A DNA stretch of 62,150 nt from an uncultured Phascolarctobacterium sp. Lineage in GTDB: Bacteria; Bacillota; Negativicutes; Acidaminococcales; Acidaminococcaceae. The position numbers and the translations under genes were made by a program. The notes beneath the pieces were generated by a model. It saw only the letters and a program-made list of their open reading frames with translations. It was not told where the DNA came from and ran no database searches. Positions 33,715-42,723 of this stretch are shown here, one piece after another. The stretch is taken from positions 1-62,150 of the forward strand of contig CASEIL010000008.1 of assembly GCA_949288065.1 (NCBI GenBank), read 5' to 3'. Within the stretch, counting starts at the first letter, position 1. The number at the start of each line of letters is the position of its first letter.

Positions 33715-34665
33715 ATGAACGGTTTTACTTTTGTTGCCTTTACATATAATCAAGAGAAATATATAATTCAACATTTGGAAAGCATAAAGTATCAAATAGA
33801 AAATTTTGGAAAAGACACAGATTGTTATTTTTTGTTGTGTGATGATTGTTCAACTGATAAAACTGCGCATTTGTGTAAAAAATGGGTTGCGGAACATAAG
33901 GATTTATTTAAAGATGTTAATTTTATAAGACAAGATAAAAATCGGGGTATAGTTAATAATTATTTGACAGCATTAAGTAACATAAAAACTGCTAAGTTTA
34001 AAATATTAGCAGGTGATGATTTATATTTCAAAAACAATATTTTTGATTTTAATAATGAATATAATTTTGTTATAACACCTGTTTTTAATTTTGATAATAA
34101 TAGTAATATTAGCAAAATGGATATGTGTTACTATAATATGTTTTTACATAAGCAATCTAAAAAGGCTGATTTACAATCATTTATATCAAAATATTTGAAA
34201 TACACAAATGTAATATATGCGCCCGGTGTATTTTATAATAGAGTGTACGATATAAATAAAGCGATTGATGTTTTAAAAAACTATAAATTTATAGAAGATT
34301 ATCCTTTTTGGAATTACTTATTTTCAATTCCAAATTTGAGAGTATTTATTGAAACTAAACCGTTAATCCTTTATAGATGCGATGTTGGTATATCAACAAA
34401 TACTAAGCATCCCAAAAGAGCAGAATTTTTAAAAGATGAAAAGAGATTAGAAGAAGAAATAAAAAATGATTGCAGTTTACCAAAATTAATAAATCCATGT
34501 AGATATCGACACAAGTATTATTGTTTTATGAGTAAGTATTTTTATAGCAAAAGTAGTTATGTAAAAAAATGCAATGAAAATATAGATAAAGAAATTAATA
34601 GTGCTCAAAAATATTTAAATGAAATTATAGACAAAGCTAATATTTGGATGAAAGGTAATTTATAA
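33715..34665 (+). CDS. Glycosyltransferase family 2
   Basis: GT-A type transferase of 316 residues with FVAFTYNQEKYIIQHLESI, LCDDCSTDKTAHLC and the metal-binding ILAGDDLYF. The middle segment EDYPFWNYLFSIPNLRVFI is typical of transferases acting on short polysaccharides. It lies between rmlA and fdtA, so transfer of the dTDP-Fuc3NAc-type sugar is a reasonable guess. Very AT-rich. Confidence 0.82.
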   Translation: MNGFTFVAFTYNQEKYIIQHLESIKYQIENFGKDTDCYFLLCDDCSTDKTAHLCKKWVAEHKDLFKDVNFIRQDKNRGIVNNYLTALSNIKTAKFKILAGDDLYFKNNIFDFNNEYNFVITPVFNFDNNSNISKMDMCYYNMFLHKQSKKADLQSFISKYLKYTNVIYAPGVFYNRVYDINKAIDVLKNYKFIEDYPFWNYLFSIPNLRVFIETKPLILYRCDVGISTNTKHPKRAEFLKDEKRLEEEIKNDCSLPKLINPCRYRHKYYCFMSKYFYSKSSYVKKCNENIDKEINSAQKYLNEIIDKANIWMKGNL

Positions 34666-34666
34666 T

Positions 34667-35065
34667 ATGCAAGTAACTAAATACGTTTTTCAACCGCATG
34701 GAGATGAACGCGGTCAGCTTGTTGCTTTGGAAGAATATAAAGAAGTACCCTTTAAAATTAAACGGGTTTATTATATGTATGATATGAGCCCGGGAATAGT
34801 GCGTGGGCGGCATGCGCATAAAAATTTGCAGCAAATTTTAATATGCATTCATGGTAGTTGTAAAATTTTATTAGATAATGGTAATGAAAAGGAAGTAGTG
34901 CTATTAGAAAAACCATATGAAGGATTATATGTTACTAATAGTATGTGGCACGAAATGTATGATTTTTCAAAAGATACTGTTTTAATGGTATTGGCATCAG
35001 ATATATATGATGAAAATGATTATATTAGAAATTATAGTGAATTTTTAAAATTTTATGGTAAATAA
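34667..35065 (+). CDS. fdtA: dTDP-4-oxo-6-deoxyglucose 3,4-ketoisomerase (FdtA-like)
   Basis: A cupin of 132 residues. Family motifs DERGQLVALEE, the RGRHAHKNLQQ histidine pair and SMWHEMYDFS match FdtA/QdtA/Tyl1a-type isomerases. It converts the RmlB product to the 3-keto sugar used by the next gene's aminotransferase. FdtA (galacto product) and QdtA (gluco product) are hard to tell apart by eye. It starts 1 nt after the preceding stop. Confidence 0.85.
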   Translation: MQVTKYVFQPHGDERGQLVALEEYKEVPFKIKRVYYMYDMSPGIVRGRHAHKNLQQILICIHGSCKILLDNGNEKEVVLLEKPYEGLYVTNSMWHEMYDFSKDTVLMVLASDIYDENDYIRNYSEFLKFYGK

Positions 35066-35080
35066 GAAAGGATGTAAAAA

Positions 35081-36181
35081 ATGAAAGTACCTTTTTTAAC
35101 ATTTGAACCTATGCATAATGAAATAAGACAAAGTTTAAATAATGCATATAATAATGTTGTAGATAAAAGTTGGTTTATAAGAGGTGATGAGTGTCAAAAA
35201 TTCGAGAAAGAATTTGCTAAGTATTGTGGTGTTAAATATTGTGTTGGTGTAGCGTCTGGATTAGATTCCCTAATTTTAATTTTAAGGGCCATGGATATAG
35301 GCGTTGGTGATGAAGTAATAGTACCTTCTAATACATATATAGCTACAGCTTTAGCAATTACGTATGTTGGGGCTAAACCTGTATTTGTGGAGCCTGTAAT
35401 TGAAACATTTAATATTGATGTGGAACGAATCGAAGAAAAAATAACAAAAAATACTAAAGCAATAATAGCTGTACATTTATATGGTAGAACAGCTAATATG
35501 GACGCAATTAATACAATTGCAAAAAAATATAATTTAAAAGTAATAGAAGATGCAGCTCAGGCACATGGTGCAAAATACAAGGATAAAAGAGCAGGTTCTT
35601 TAGGTGATGCTGCCGGATTTAGTTTTTATCCTGGTAAAAATTTAGGCGCATTAGGTGATGCTGGTTGTGTAACAACTAATGACAAAGAGCTTGCTGATAA
35701 AGTTAGAGTTTTAGGTAATTATGGTTCGGATTATAAGTATCATAATATATATAAAGGCATGAATAGTAGATTAGATGAAATGCAGGCAGCATTTTTAAGA
35801 GTAAAATTGCCTTATTTAGATAAATGGAATAAAGATAGACGTAATACAGCAAAAAAATATTTGGAAGGGATAACGAATCCTTTAATTAAATTGCCATCGC
35901 CTTCAAGTGAGGAATATGAACATATTTATCATTTGTTTGTTGTACGTAGTGAAAGACGTGATGAATTAGAAAAATATTTAAATGAAAAAGGTATCGGTAC
36001 GCTTAAACACTATCCTATACCTATGCATGAACAGGAATGCTATAACGATTTAGGCATTAAGCATGGTGAATTACCGATTGCTGAGGAAATTAGCAGAACT
36101 GTTTTAAGTATTCCTATGTTTTATGGAATGACTGATAAAGAAATTGATTATGTTATTTGTAAAATTAATGAATTTATGTAA
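35081..36181 (+). CDS. fdtB: DegT/DnrJ-type sugar aminotransferase (FdtB-like)
   Basis: PLP-dependent transaminase placing an amino group at C3 of the dTDP-3-keto-6-deoxyhexose. Motifs are [27 protein letters not shown], and the PLP lysine in [15 protein letters not shown]. At 366 residues it has normal length. Its position after fdtA points to dTDP-Fuc3N or dTDP-Qui3N as product. AGGATG precedes the start. Confidence 0.9.
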   Translation: MKVPFLTFEPMHNEIRQSLNNAYNNVVDKSWFIRGDECQKFEKEFAKYCGVKYCVGVASGLDSLILILRAMDIGVGDEVIVPSNTYIATALAITYVGAKPVFVEPVIETFNIDVERIEEKITKNTKAIIAVHLYGRTANMDAINTIAKKYNLKVIEDAAQAHGAKYKDKRAGSLGDAAGFSFYPGKNLGALGDAGCVTTNDKELADKVRVLGNYGSDYKYHNIYKGMNSRLDEMQAAFLRVKLPYLDKWNKDRRNTAKKYLEGITNPLIKLPSPSSEEYEHIYHLFVVRSERRDELEKYLNEKGIGTLKHYPIPMHEQECYNDLGIKHGELPIAEEISRTVLSIPMFYGMTDKEIDYVICKINEFM

Positions 36182-36203
36182 TTAATGCTTTTTAGGTGAT
36201 AAT

Positions 36204-36770
36204 ATGGGTATTATCAAGAAATTAATTTTATTTTACAATGGAATGAGTAAATACACTTTTAAGGGTAAGATTTCTGTAGGTAAAAATGTAAAATTTTACC
36301 AAAAATTACGACTTACAGGAGATGGATATATATATATAGGAGCTAATTCAAGCTTCGGTTATAATATAGGAGGAAGATATTATGGCGGAAGTTGCGAAAT
36401 TCAGACTAGAAGCCAAGAAGCCGTAATAAGGATTGGCAATAATGTGGCAGCTAATAATAATTTATTTATAATGGCGAGAAAAAATATAGTAATTGAAGAT
36501 GATGTACTAATTGGGGAAAGTGTTACAATAATGGATCATAATGCTCATGGTGTAGATCCATATAGAAGGAGAACGTCTTTTGGAACGCCTAGAGAAATAA
36601 TTATAAAAACTAATGTGTGGATTGGTAATAATGTTACTATATTGCCTGGATCAGTTGTTGGGAAAAATTCTATAATAGCAGTTGGAAGCGTTATCAATGG
36701 TATTTTTCCAGATAATGTAATAATAGCAGGTAATCCTGCTAAAATAGTAAAAGAATTAGGAAATGTGTAG
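36204..36770 (+). CDS. Hexapeptide-repeat acyltransferase
   Basis: Left-handed beta-helix transferase of the WbbJ/maltose acetyltransferase type: repeats such as VAANNNLFIMARKNIVIEDDVLIGES, the catalytic-type histidine in IMDHNAHG, and the closing WIGNNVTILPGSVVGKNSIIAVGSV and AGNPAKIVKE. It probably O-acetylates a sugar of the surface glycan; N-acetylation of the 3-amino sugar is the alternative, shared with the GNAT gene at 37.7 kb. No membrane segment. Confidence 0.82.
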   Translation: MGIIKKLILFYNGMSKYTFKGKISVGKNVKFYQKLRLTGDGYIYIGANSSFGYNIGGRYYGGSCEIQTRSQEAVIRIGNNVAANNNLFIMARKNIVIEDDVLIGESVTIMDHNAHGVDPYRRRTSFGTPREIIIKTNVWIGNNVTILPGSVVGKNSIIAVGSVINGIFPDNVIIAGNPAKIVKELGNV

Positions 36771-36772
36771 AT

Positions 36773-37669
36773 ATGAAATATTCATTGAAAAGATTTCTAA
36801 AAAATTTAAAATTTTTATTAAAACATGACTTGGATAAAAAAGATAAAGATTTAAAAGTAGATATTTTAAAATCAGTAGAAGATATATATTACTATGAAAT
36901 TCTTGATAAAGAAAAAGAGAAGCATAGTTATATGTTAGATGTTTTAAATTATGATAAAACAATAGATTTATTATTAAATCAACCAAAAAGTTTTTGCAGA
37001 TTTGGAGATGGCGAAATTGAAATAATGATGGGAAAGAATATACCATTTCAAAAATATAATGAAGAGTTAAAAAATATTATGTTAAAAATTTTAGAGAGTA
37101 ATAATGAAAATTTATATGTAGGAATAAATTATAATTATTTTCACTCTATTGATAATTTTAACGAAACAAGTAAGAACTTTTATTTATTATATGCAAAAAA
37201 ATATAGAGATTTTTTATTAAAACATTGTAATAAAAATCGTAAATATATAGCAGCAGGTTTTACACAATTATATATGGGGTTAAGTAATTTTAATTATAAT
37301 ATATATTTTGAAAAAGCAAGATTGCTGTTTAAAAATAGAGAGTTAGTTATATTCGCGGGAGATGGTGTATTAAATAAATTAAAATATGATATTTTTGAAT
37401 TAGCTAAAAGTAAAGAGTATATAAAAGCTCCAAATATTCATGCTTTTAGTGAATTCGATAACTTGTTCAACAAAGCATTAGCATACCCCCCCGATAAAAA
37501 GACGTTTGTATTTATACTGGGGCCTTGTGCGAAGGCTTTGGTTTATAAACTTACAGAAAAAGGCTATATGGCATGGGATATTGGGCATTTAGCAAAAGAT
37601 TATGATGCCTATATGAGGGGTATGCAAAAAAATGAAAAGAATATAGTTGAATTTTTAAAGCCGGATTAA
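36773..37669 (+). CDS. GT-D fold glycosyltransferase (DUF1792)
   Basis: Matches the GT-D fold family first seen in streptococcal serine-rich adhesin glycosylation: SFCRFGDGEIEIMMGKNIPFQKYNEEL carries the DxE-type metal site, and FVFILGPCAKALVYKLTEKGYMAWDIGHL the C-terminal conserved part. The 298-residue length includes an N-terminal basic helix of about 45 residues. A C7 tract at 37486-37492 within the last quarter could allow slippage. The donor is unknown. It follows the acyltransferase gene by 2 nt. Confidence 0.78.
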   Translation: MKYSLKRFLKNLKFLLKHDLDKKDKDLKVDILKSVEDIYYYEILDKEKEKHSYMLDVLNYDKTIDLLLNQPKSFCRFGDGEIEIMMGKNIPFQKYNEELKNIMLKILESNNENLYVGINYNYFHSIDNFNETSKNFYLLYAKKYRDFLLKHCNKNRKYIAAGFTQLYMGLSNFNYNIYFEKARLLFKNRELVIFAGDGVLNKLKYDIFELAKSKEYIKAPNIHAFSEFDNLFNKALAYPPDKKTFVFILGPCAKALVYKLTEKGYMAWDIGHLAKDYDAYMRGMQKNEKNIVEFLKPD

Positions 37670-37684
37670 TATAGGAGATTATTA

Positions 37685-38269
37685 ATGCGAAAAAATATAG
37701 TTTTAGATGGAAAATTTGCACGATTAGAAGAAATTTCCCCTAAATATTTTTCTAAAGTAATAGAATGGCGTAATAATCCTGAAAATAATAGATTTTTAAA
37801 TCAGCCGTTCAAACTAACAATGGAATTAGAGAAAAAATGGTATGAAGATAAATATCTTAATGATATGACGCAAGGGCTATTCATCGTTATTGACAAGAAA
37901 AATAATGATCCCTTTGCAACAATAGGATATACTGATTACGACTGGCAGAATAAAATTTGTATTACAGGAAGGCTCTTAGTTGGTGAAAGTGAATATAAGG
38001 GAAGTAAAGCATGGCAGGAAGGCATCATGTTATTTAATAATTATATTTACAATGAGTTGGATATTGATAAAATGTATGCTCATATTGTTAAAGAAAATAT
38101 TGCTTCGATAAAATGGCATAAAAAATGGGGATACACAAAAAGTTTTACTGAATTTTATTTTCCTAATGAATTATATGTTAATGGAATGGAGCAAGAAGAA
38201 TATTATAGAACAAGAGAAAGTTACAATCAATTTTTGATAAATAATAATATTTTGGAAACAGAGGCTTGA
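37685..38269 (+). CDS. GNAT-family N-acetyltransferase
   Basis: Acetyl-CoA-dependent transferase, 194 residues, GNAT fold similar to PseH/FdhC-like nucleotide-sugar N-acetyltransferases. Visible are the N-terminal RLEEISPKYFSKVIEWRNNPEN, the core GESEYKGSKAWQEGIMLFNNY (acetyl-CoA loop) and IVKENIASIKWHKKWGY. Because fdtA and fdtB lie in the same cluster, acetylation of dTDP-Fuc3N is its most likely job. It is directly followed by rmlB, whose start lies 2 nt after its stop. Confidence 0.8.
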   Translation: MRKNIVLDGKFARLEEISPKYFSKVIEWRNNPENNRFLNQPFKLTMELEKKWYEDKYLNDMTQGLFIVIDKKNNDPFATIGYTDYDWQNKICITGRLLVGESEYKGSKAWQEGIMLFNNYIYNELDIDKMYAHIVKENIASIKWHKKWGYTKSFTEFYFPNELYVNGMEQEEYYRTRESYNQFLINNNILETEA

Positions 38270-38271
38270 AA

Positions 38272-39291
38272 ATGAAACTCATTATCACTGGCGGGGCCGG
38301 GTTTATTGGCAGTAATTTTATATACTATGAGCTAAAAAAGCATCCAGAGGACGAATTTATTTGTTTGGATAAGCTGACATATGCAGGTAATTTAAGCAGT
38401 TTGAAGGACGCAATGCAGCAGCCAAACTTTAAGTTTATGAAGGGCGATATTGCTGACCGCGATTTTGTTTACAGCTTGTTTGAGGCAGAAAAGCCTGACG
38501 TTGTGGTAAATTTTGCTGCGGAAAGTCATGTAGACCGCAGCATTTTAGAGCCAGAACTGTTTTTAAAAACCAATGTTATTGGCACGGGCGTGTTGATGGA
38601 TGCCTGCCGCAAATATGGCATTAAACGTTATCATCAGGTAAGCACGGATGAAGTTTACGGCGATTTGCCACTGGACAGGCCGGATTTGTTCTTTACGGAA
38701 ACAACGCCGCTGCACACATCAAGCCCGTATTCTGCGTCCAAGGCAAGCGCGGATTTACTTGTTTTGGCATACCACCGCACTTATGGTTTACCGGTAACAA
38801 TATCCCGCTGCAGCAATAACTATGGCCACTATCACTTCCCGGAAAAGCTGATTCCGCTGATGATTATCAATGCTTTGCATGATAAAACACTGCCGGTATA
38901 TGGCGATGGAGCTAATGTGCGCGACTGGCTGTATGTAGAAGACCATTGCAGCGCGATTGATTTAATTATCCGCCATGGGCGCGAAGGTGAAGTTTACAAC
39001 GTAGGCGGGCACAACGAAAAGAGCAATTTAGATGTTGTGAAGATTATTTTAAAAGCACTGGGCAAGAGCGAAGATTTGATTACTTTTGTGAAAGACCGCC
39101 CGGGGCATGACAGGCGTTATGCCATTGACCCAACGAAGATACATAACGAGCTTGGCTGGCTGCCGCAGACGAGATTTGAGGATGGCATTGCCAAAACTAT
39201 TGACTGGTATTTAGCTAACAAAGATTGGTGGCAGGAAATTATCAGCGGTAAATATCAGGAGTATTACAAAAAGATGTATGGTGAAAAATAA
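38272..39291 (+). CDS. rmlB: dTDP-glucose 4,6-dehydratase
   Basis: Makes dTDP-4-keto-6-deoxyglucose, the substrate of FdtA. Motifs: ITGGAGFIGSNFIYYEL, FAAESHVDRSI, VSTDEVYGDLPL, YSASKASADLLV and NYGHYHFPEKLIPLMI. The ATG at 38272 follows GAGG; a TTG two codons upstream is less likely. Its base composition is richer in GC than the genes just before it, so it may belong to the older backbone rather than to the AT-rich insert. It ends the LPS island. Confidence 0.95.
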   Translation: MKLIITGGAGFIGSNFIYYELKKHPEDEFICLDKLTYAGNLSSLKDAMQQPNFKFMKGDIADRDFVYSLFEAEKPDVVVNFAAESHVDRSILEPELFLKTNVIGTGVLMDACRKYGIKRYHQVSTDEVYGDLPLDRPDLFFTETTPLHTSSPYSASKASADLLVLAYHRTYGLPVTISRCSNNYGHYHFPEKLIPLMIINALHDKTLPVYGDGANVRDWLYVEDHCSAIDLIIRHGREGEVYNVGGHNEKSNLDVVKIILKALGKSEDLITFVKDRPGHDRRYAIDPTKIHNELGWLPQTRFEDGIAKTIDWYLANKDWWQEIISGKYQEYYKKMYGEK

Positions 39292-39388
39292 AGAAAAATT
39301 AAATGTTTGTTTAATTGTTAGGTTATAAGAACTCGTTAAAATACTTTAAAATAAAAAATTAAAATAAACTGTTAAGTCGGAGTTTACC

Positions 39389-39580
39389 ATGCCATTGAAA
39401 CTTATTAAAATTATGCTTGCCGGGGTGCTGGCTGGGCATTTGTTAAAAGCAAACAGGATTCGTTCAACTGCGCGGTTCAGCCGGGCAGGTTGGGCTATGT
39501 TTTTTACAACGGCTAAGTTTTTCTGGCTGGTGTTTAAGTATGCGCGGCAGCGTGAGAAAGAATTGAATAAGAAAATGTGA
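39389..39580 (+). CDS. Small basic membrane-associated protein, hypothetical
   Basis: A 63-residue reading frame, not recognised. It has a short hydrophobic N-terminal stretch (IKIMLAGVLAGHLL), an Arg-rich middle and a second hydrophobic stretch (WAMFFTTAKFFWLVF), ending in charged residues. GGAG lies 8 nt before the ATG. It stands alone between rmlB and yaaA. It may be real, given the ribosome binding site and GC-rich codons, but has no family support. Confidence 0.4.
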   Translation: MPLKLIKIMLAGVLAGHLLKANRIRSTARFSRAGWAMFFTTAKFFWLVFKYARQREKELNKKM

Positions 39581-39745
39581 CGGCAAAATTTTAAGGATTA
39601 CTTTTAGATGGTACAAAAGTGATAACATGTGTTGCTAAATAACGAGTAAGTATACGGGGATGTTTTAATCCTATGTACATTTACACAGTAAATCAATAGT
39701 TGCAAAATTACGACAGTTAAAAATATTAAACAAAGGACCTGACCC

Positions 39746-40486
39746 ATGCAAATTATAATTTCGCCGGCGAAGAAGATGCGCGTGGATAATGACGATATTG
39801 GCGCGGCGCGTTTGCCGGTGTTTTTAAGTAAAACTGAAGAGTTATTAGCGGCGCTGCGGGCGCTGGACTACAAGGCGCTGCAAAATTTGTGGCAGTGCAA
39901 CGATGCGATTGCGGAGCTGAATTATAACCGTTTGCAAAATATGGATTTGCGGCGTAATGTTACGCCTGCGGTGTTCAGCTACGATGGTTTGCAATACCAG
40001 CATATTGCGCCTAATGTTCTGGACGAGGCGGCGCTGGAGTATTTGGATAAACACTTAAAAATACTGAGCGGGTTTTACGGTATTTTAAGTGCGTTTGACG
40101 GCGTTGTGCCTTATCGTTTGGAGATGCAGGCGCGGCTGGCGTGCGGCACCGCCAAAAATTTATATGCGTTTTGGGGGCGCGGCCTGTATGACGAGCTGGT
40201 GAAAAACGATAACGAGGTGCTGAATTTAGCCAGCAAGGAATACAGCAAGGCGGTAGAGCCTTATGTTGCGGACGATGTACGTTTTGTAAGCTGCGTTTTT
40301 GGCAGCCTGCAAAATGGTAAAGTTAAGGTGAAAGCAACAGAGGCCAAGATGGCGCGTGGTGAGATGGTGCGCCGTTGTGCGGAAGCTAACGCGCAGCACA
40401 TTGACGATGTTAAAAACTTCACTGTTAACGGTTACAGCTTTGCGGAGGAGTTATCATCTGCAAGCGAGTTTGTGTTTGTAAAATAG
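39746..40486 (+). CDS. yaaA: Peroxide stress protein YaaA
   Basis: Matches the YaaA/DUF328 family, which in E. coli lowers free iron under peroxide stress. Signature starts: MQIIISPAKKMR; later FSYDGLQYQHI, LSGFYGILSAFDGVVPYRLEMQ and NLASKEYSKAVEP. The 246-residue length is normal. AAAGGACC lies before the ATG. It is monocistronic, with a hairpin after it. Confidence 0.93.
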   Translation: MQIIISPAKKMRVDNDDIGAARLPVFLSKTEELLAALRALDYKALQNLWQCNDAIAELNYNRLQNMDLRRNVTPAVFSYDGLQYQHIAPNVLDEAALEYLDKHLKILSGFYGILSAFDGVVPYRLEMQARLACGTAKNLYAFWGRGLYDELVKNDNEVLNLASKEYSKAVEPYVADDVRFVSCVFGSLQNGKVKVKATEAKMARGEMVRRCAEANAQHIDDVKNFTVNGYSFAEELSSASEFVFVK

Positions 40487-40884
40487 TTTCAATTATAATG
40501 GAGAGTTTTGTAAGTTTATCTGCCTACGGCGCTGTGCTGCGGGCTTTTTTTTGTTATCCGCACAAGCGGGTTTTATAAGCAGAACTTATAAATTAAATAA
40601 GCTGCGCTTATAAAAGCACTGATAAGCGCTTAGCGGCTTTGTAAACGCTGAAGGCGGACAAAACAGGCGCTGTTAATTAAGCTTTGGTAAAATTTTGGTT
40701 GATATACTAAAAATTAATTACAAAAATCCATAAAGTGTTAAGTTTGTTATACAAAAATTTCTTGACTGAAGTGTGAATTTTTATTATGATTATTTATATT
40801 ATCTCTTTAGCAGGTTAAAAGGTTGGAAACGGTATTTGCCGCTTCGGTGAATACTGTTTTATTAATAATCAGGAGGGAAACAAA
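40487..40884. other. Intergenic region between yaaA and the M20 operon
   Basis: A 398-nt stretch without genes. It holds an imperfect terminator for yaaA (about 40521-40553, GCC..CGGC arm and GCTG..GGGC arm, then T8), an AT-rich middle with nothing I recognise, the M20 operon promoter, and a leader hairpin. Confidence 0.6.
40762..40790 (+). promoter_or_regulatory. Sigma-70 promoter of the M20/gate operon
   Basis: TTGACT (40762-40767), exactly 17 bp, TATGAT (40785-40790). In the leader, an imperfect hairpin (about 40828-40854; AACGGTATT, CTTCGG tip, AATACTGTT) ends in TTTTATT 22 nt before the ribosome binding site and could attenuate. Confidence 0.7.
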
Positions 40885-42042
40885 ATGGGCATGAAGGAAA
40901 ATGCGTTTGCGTACATTGATGCGCACCGCAGTGAGATGCTGAAAATGTGGGAAGAACTGGTTAGCATAGACAGCGGCTCTGACTATAAACCCGGTGTTGA
41001 TAAGGTTGTTGCCAGGGTGGCTGAGGTGCTGACGGCGATGGGCGGCAAAACGCGCATTGTGGAGCACGCCAACGCGGGCAACGCTGTTGTGAGCGAGTTT
41101 GACGACTGCGCAGCGAAGCCGTTTGTGGTTTTAACGGGGCATCTGGATACGGTGTTCAGCGACCCGAATGAAACGAAAAAGCGTCCCTTTACGATTAAGG
41201 ACGGCCGTGCTTACGGGCCGGGCGCGCTGGATATGAAGGGCGGCGTAACGCTGGGCGTTTTTGGTTTGCAGGCGCTTTTAGCAAGCGGCTTTGACAAGTT
41301 TGCCTTTAAGGTTGTTTTTGCCGGTGACGAGGAAACCGGGCACAAAAACAGCGACCTTGCCGACACGATGATGAAGGAATACAAGGGCGCGGTGGCTGCG
41401 TTCGATTTTGAAACAGGCTTTATGAATGACAACGTGGTTGTGGAGCGCAAGGGCTTTTACCGTTTTGTTATGGAAACCTTTGGGCGCAGCGTGCATGCGG
41501 GCAACGAGCCGGAGAACGGGCGCAATGCGATTGTGGAGCTGGCGCACAAGGCGTGCGATATTGACTCGCTGACGGACTGGGAAACCGGCACGACGATAAA
41601 TGTCGGTACTATCGAAGGCGGCACGGTGGCCAACGCTGTTCCCGCTTACGCGAAGATGGTTGTGGACGTGCGTTACCTTGACCCTGTGGATTTTGAGAAG
41701 AAGAAAGCGCAGTTTGAGGAAGTTGCCAAAAAGGTTTACATTAAGGACGTTACCACGAAGATGAGCCCGCTGGCAGGGCTGGAGCCGATGGTGCGCCTTG
41801 ACGGCAACATGAAGCTGTTTGAGGTTTATAAATCGGTTTACGAGGAAGAGGGCTTTGGGCACCCCGAGCCGATTATGGTGGGCGGCGGCAGCGACGCTAC
41901 CTACACCACCAAAGTGGGCGTGCCGACGGTGTGCGCAGTTGGTGTTAAGGGCGGCTTAAACCATACGGTTGACGAGTTTGCCGATGTGGAATCGCTGTTT
42001 ATGCGTGCCAAGGTGTTTGTGGGCACGGTTTTGAAATTGTAA
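40885..42042 (+). CDS. M20-family metallopeptidase, copy 1
   Basis: Zinc peptidase of the carboxypeptidase G2/aminoacylase-like M20 group, cytoplasmic (no signal peptide). Metal and catalytic residues: LTGHLDTVF (His, Asp), GPGALDMKGG (Asp), GDEETGH (Glu pair), DFETG, and HTVDE near the end; the dimerisation domain has the GRSVHAGNEPENGRNA histidine. The 385-residue length is standard. AGGAGGG precedes the ATG. It heads an operon with two gate-domain proteins and a second M20 paralogue. The substrate, perhaps an N-acyl amino acid or glutamyl peptide, is not known. Confidence 0.9.
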   Translation: MGMKENAFAYIDAHRSEMLKMWEELVSIDSGSDYKPGVDKVVARVAEVLTAMGGKTRIVEHANAGNAVVSEFDDCAAKPFVVLTGHLDTVFSDPNETKKRPFTIKDGRAYGPGALDMKGGVTLGVFGLQALLASGFDKFAFKVVFAGDEETGHKNSDLADTMMKEYKGAVAAFDFETGFMNDNVVVERKGFYRFVMETFGRSVHAGNEPENGRNAIVELAHKACDIDSLTDWETGTTINVGTIEGGTVANAVPAYAKMVVDVRYLDPVDFEKKKAQFEEVAKKVYIKDVTTKMSPLAGLEPMVRLDGNMKLFEVYKSVYEEEGFGHPEPIMVGGGSDATYTTKVGVPTVCAVGVKGGLNHTVDEFADVESLFMRAKVFVGTVLKL

Positions 42043-42057
42043 TTAGGGGGGCTTACT

Positions 42058-42723
42058 ATGGCAGAAGAAAAAGAAGTAGCTGCGAAGGAAGAGGTTTGCT
42101 ATGAGCATCACCTGACGTGGCGCGGCTGGTTATCGTTTATTGTGGTGGCGCTGTCGTTCAGCGGCGTGCTGAAGGATATGGGCCCGCTGAGCGCGTTTGA
42201 CTTTACGGTGCTGGTCGGCAAGTTCGGCAAAATTGCCGATGCTTCGCCGTTTATCGGCAAGGGCGGCATTGGCGCGAGCGAAGGCTTTTTGTTTGCGCTG
42301 ACGCTTTTCCCGACCGTTATTTTGGCGCTGGGCATTGTGCGCGTGGTTGAAAGCCGCGGCGGCTTACTTGCGGCCGAGCGAATTATCCGCCCGCTTTTGC
42401 GCCCGTTGATGGGCCTGCCGGGCTATGTTGGCCTGGCGTTTATCAGCAGCTTTACCACTACGGACGTTGGCGCTGTTATTACGCGCGATTTGTATGACGA
42501 AGGCAAATTAACCGACGATGAACGCACGATTTTTGTTGCTTATCAGTATGCGGCTTCCGGCACTCTGGCCAACACCATTAACTGCGGCGCGCCGCTGATG
42601 CCGATTTCGCTTTTATCCTTCGGTATAATTTTTATGGTAGAAATTATCGTTAAAATTATCGGCGCGAATATTGTAAGGTTCTACTTAATGTTCAGGCGCA
42701 AAAAAGCAGGGGGTGCAAACTGA
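42058..42723 (+). CDS. Gate-domain (nucleoside recognition) membrane protein, SpmA-like half
   Basis: Integral membrane protein of 221 residues with about five segments and the Gate domain also found in nucleoside transporters and SpmA/SpmB. Conserved text: LPGYVGLAFISSFTTTDVGAVITRDLYDEGKL and GTLANTINCGAPLMP. An N-terminal acidic stretch precedes it. It overlaps the next gene by 1 nt (TGATG), so the two halves are made together and likely form one transporter-like complex. Confidence 0.8.
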   Translation: MAEEKEVAAKEEVCYEHHLTWRGWLSFIVVALSFSGVLKDMGPLSAFDFTVLVGKFGKIADASPFIGKGGIGASEGFLFALTLFPTVILALGIVRVVESRGGLLAAERIIRPLLRPLMGLPGYVGLAFISSFTTTDVGAVITRDLYDEGKLTDDERTIFVAYQYAASGTLANTINCGAPLMPISLLSFGIIFMVEIIVKIIGANIVRFYLMFRRKKAGGAN

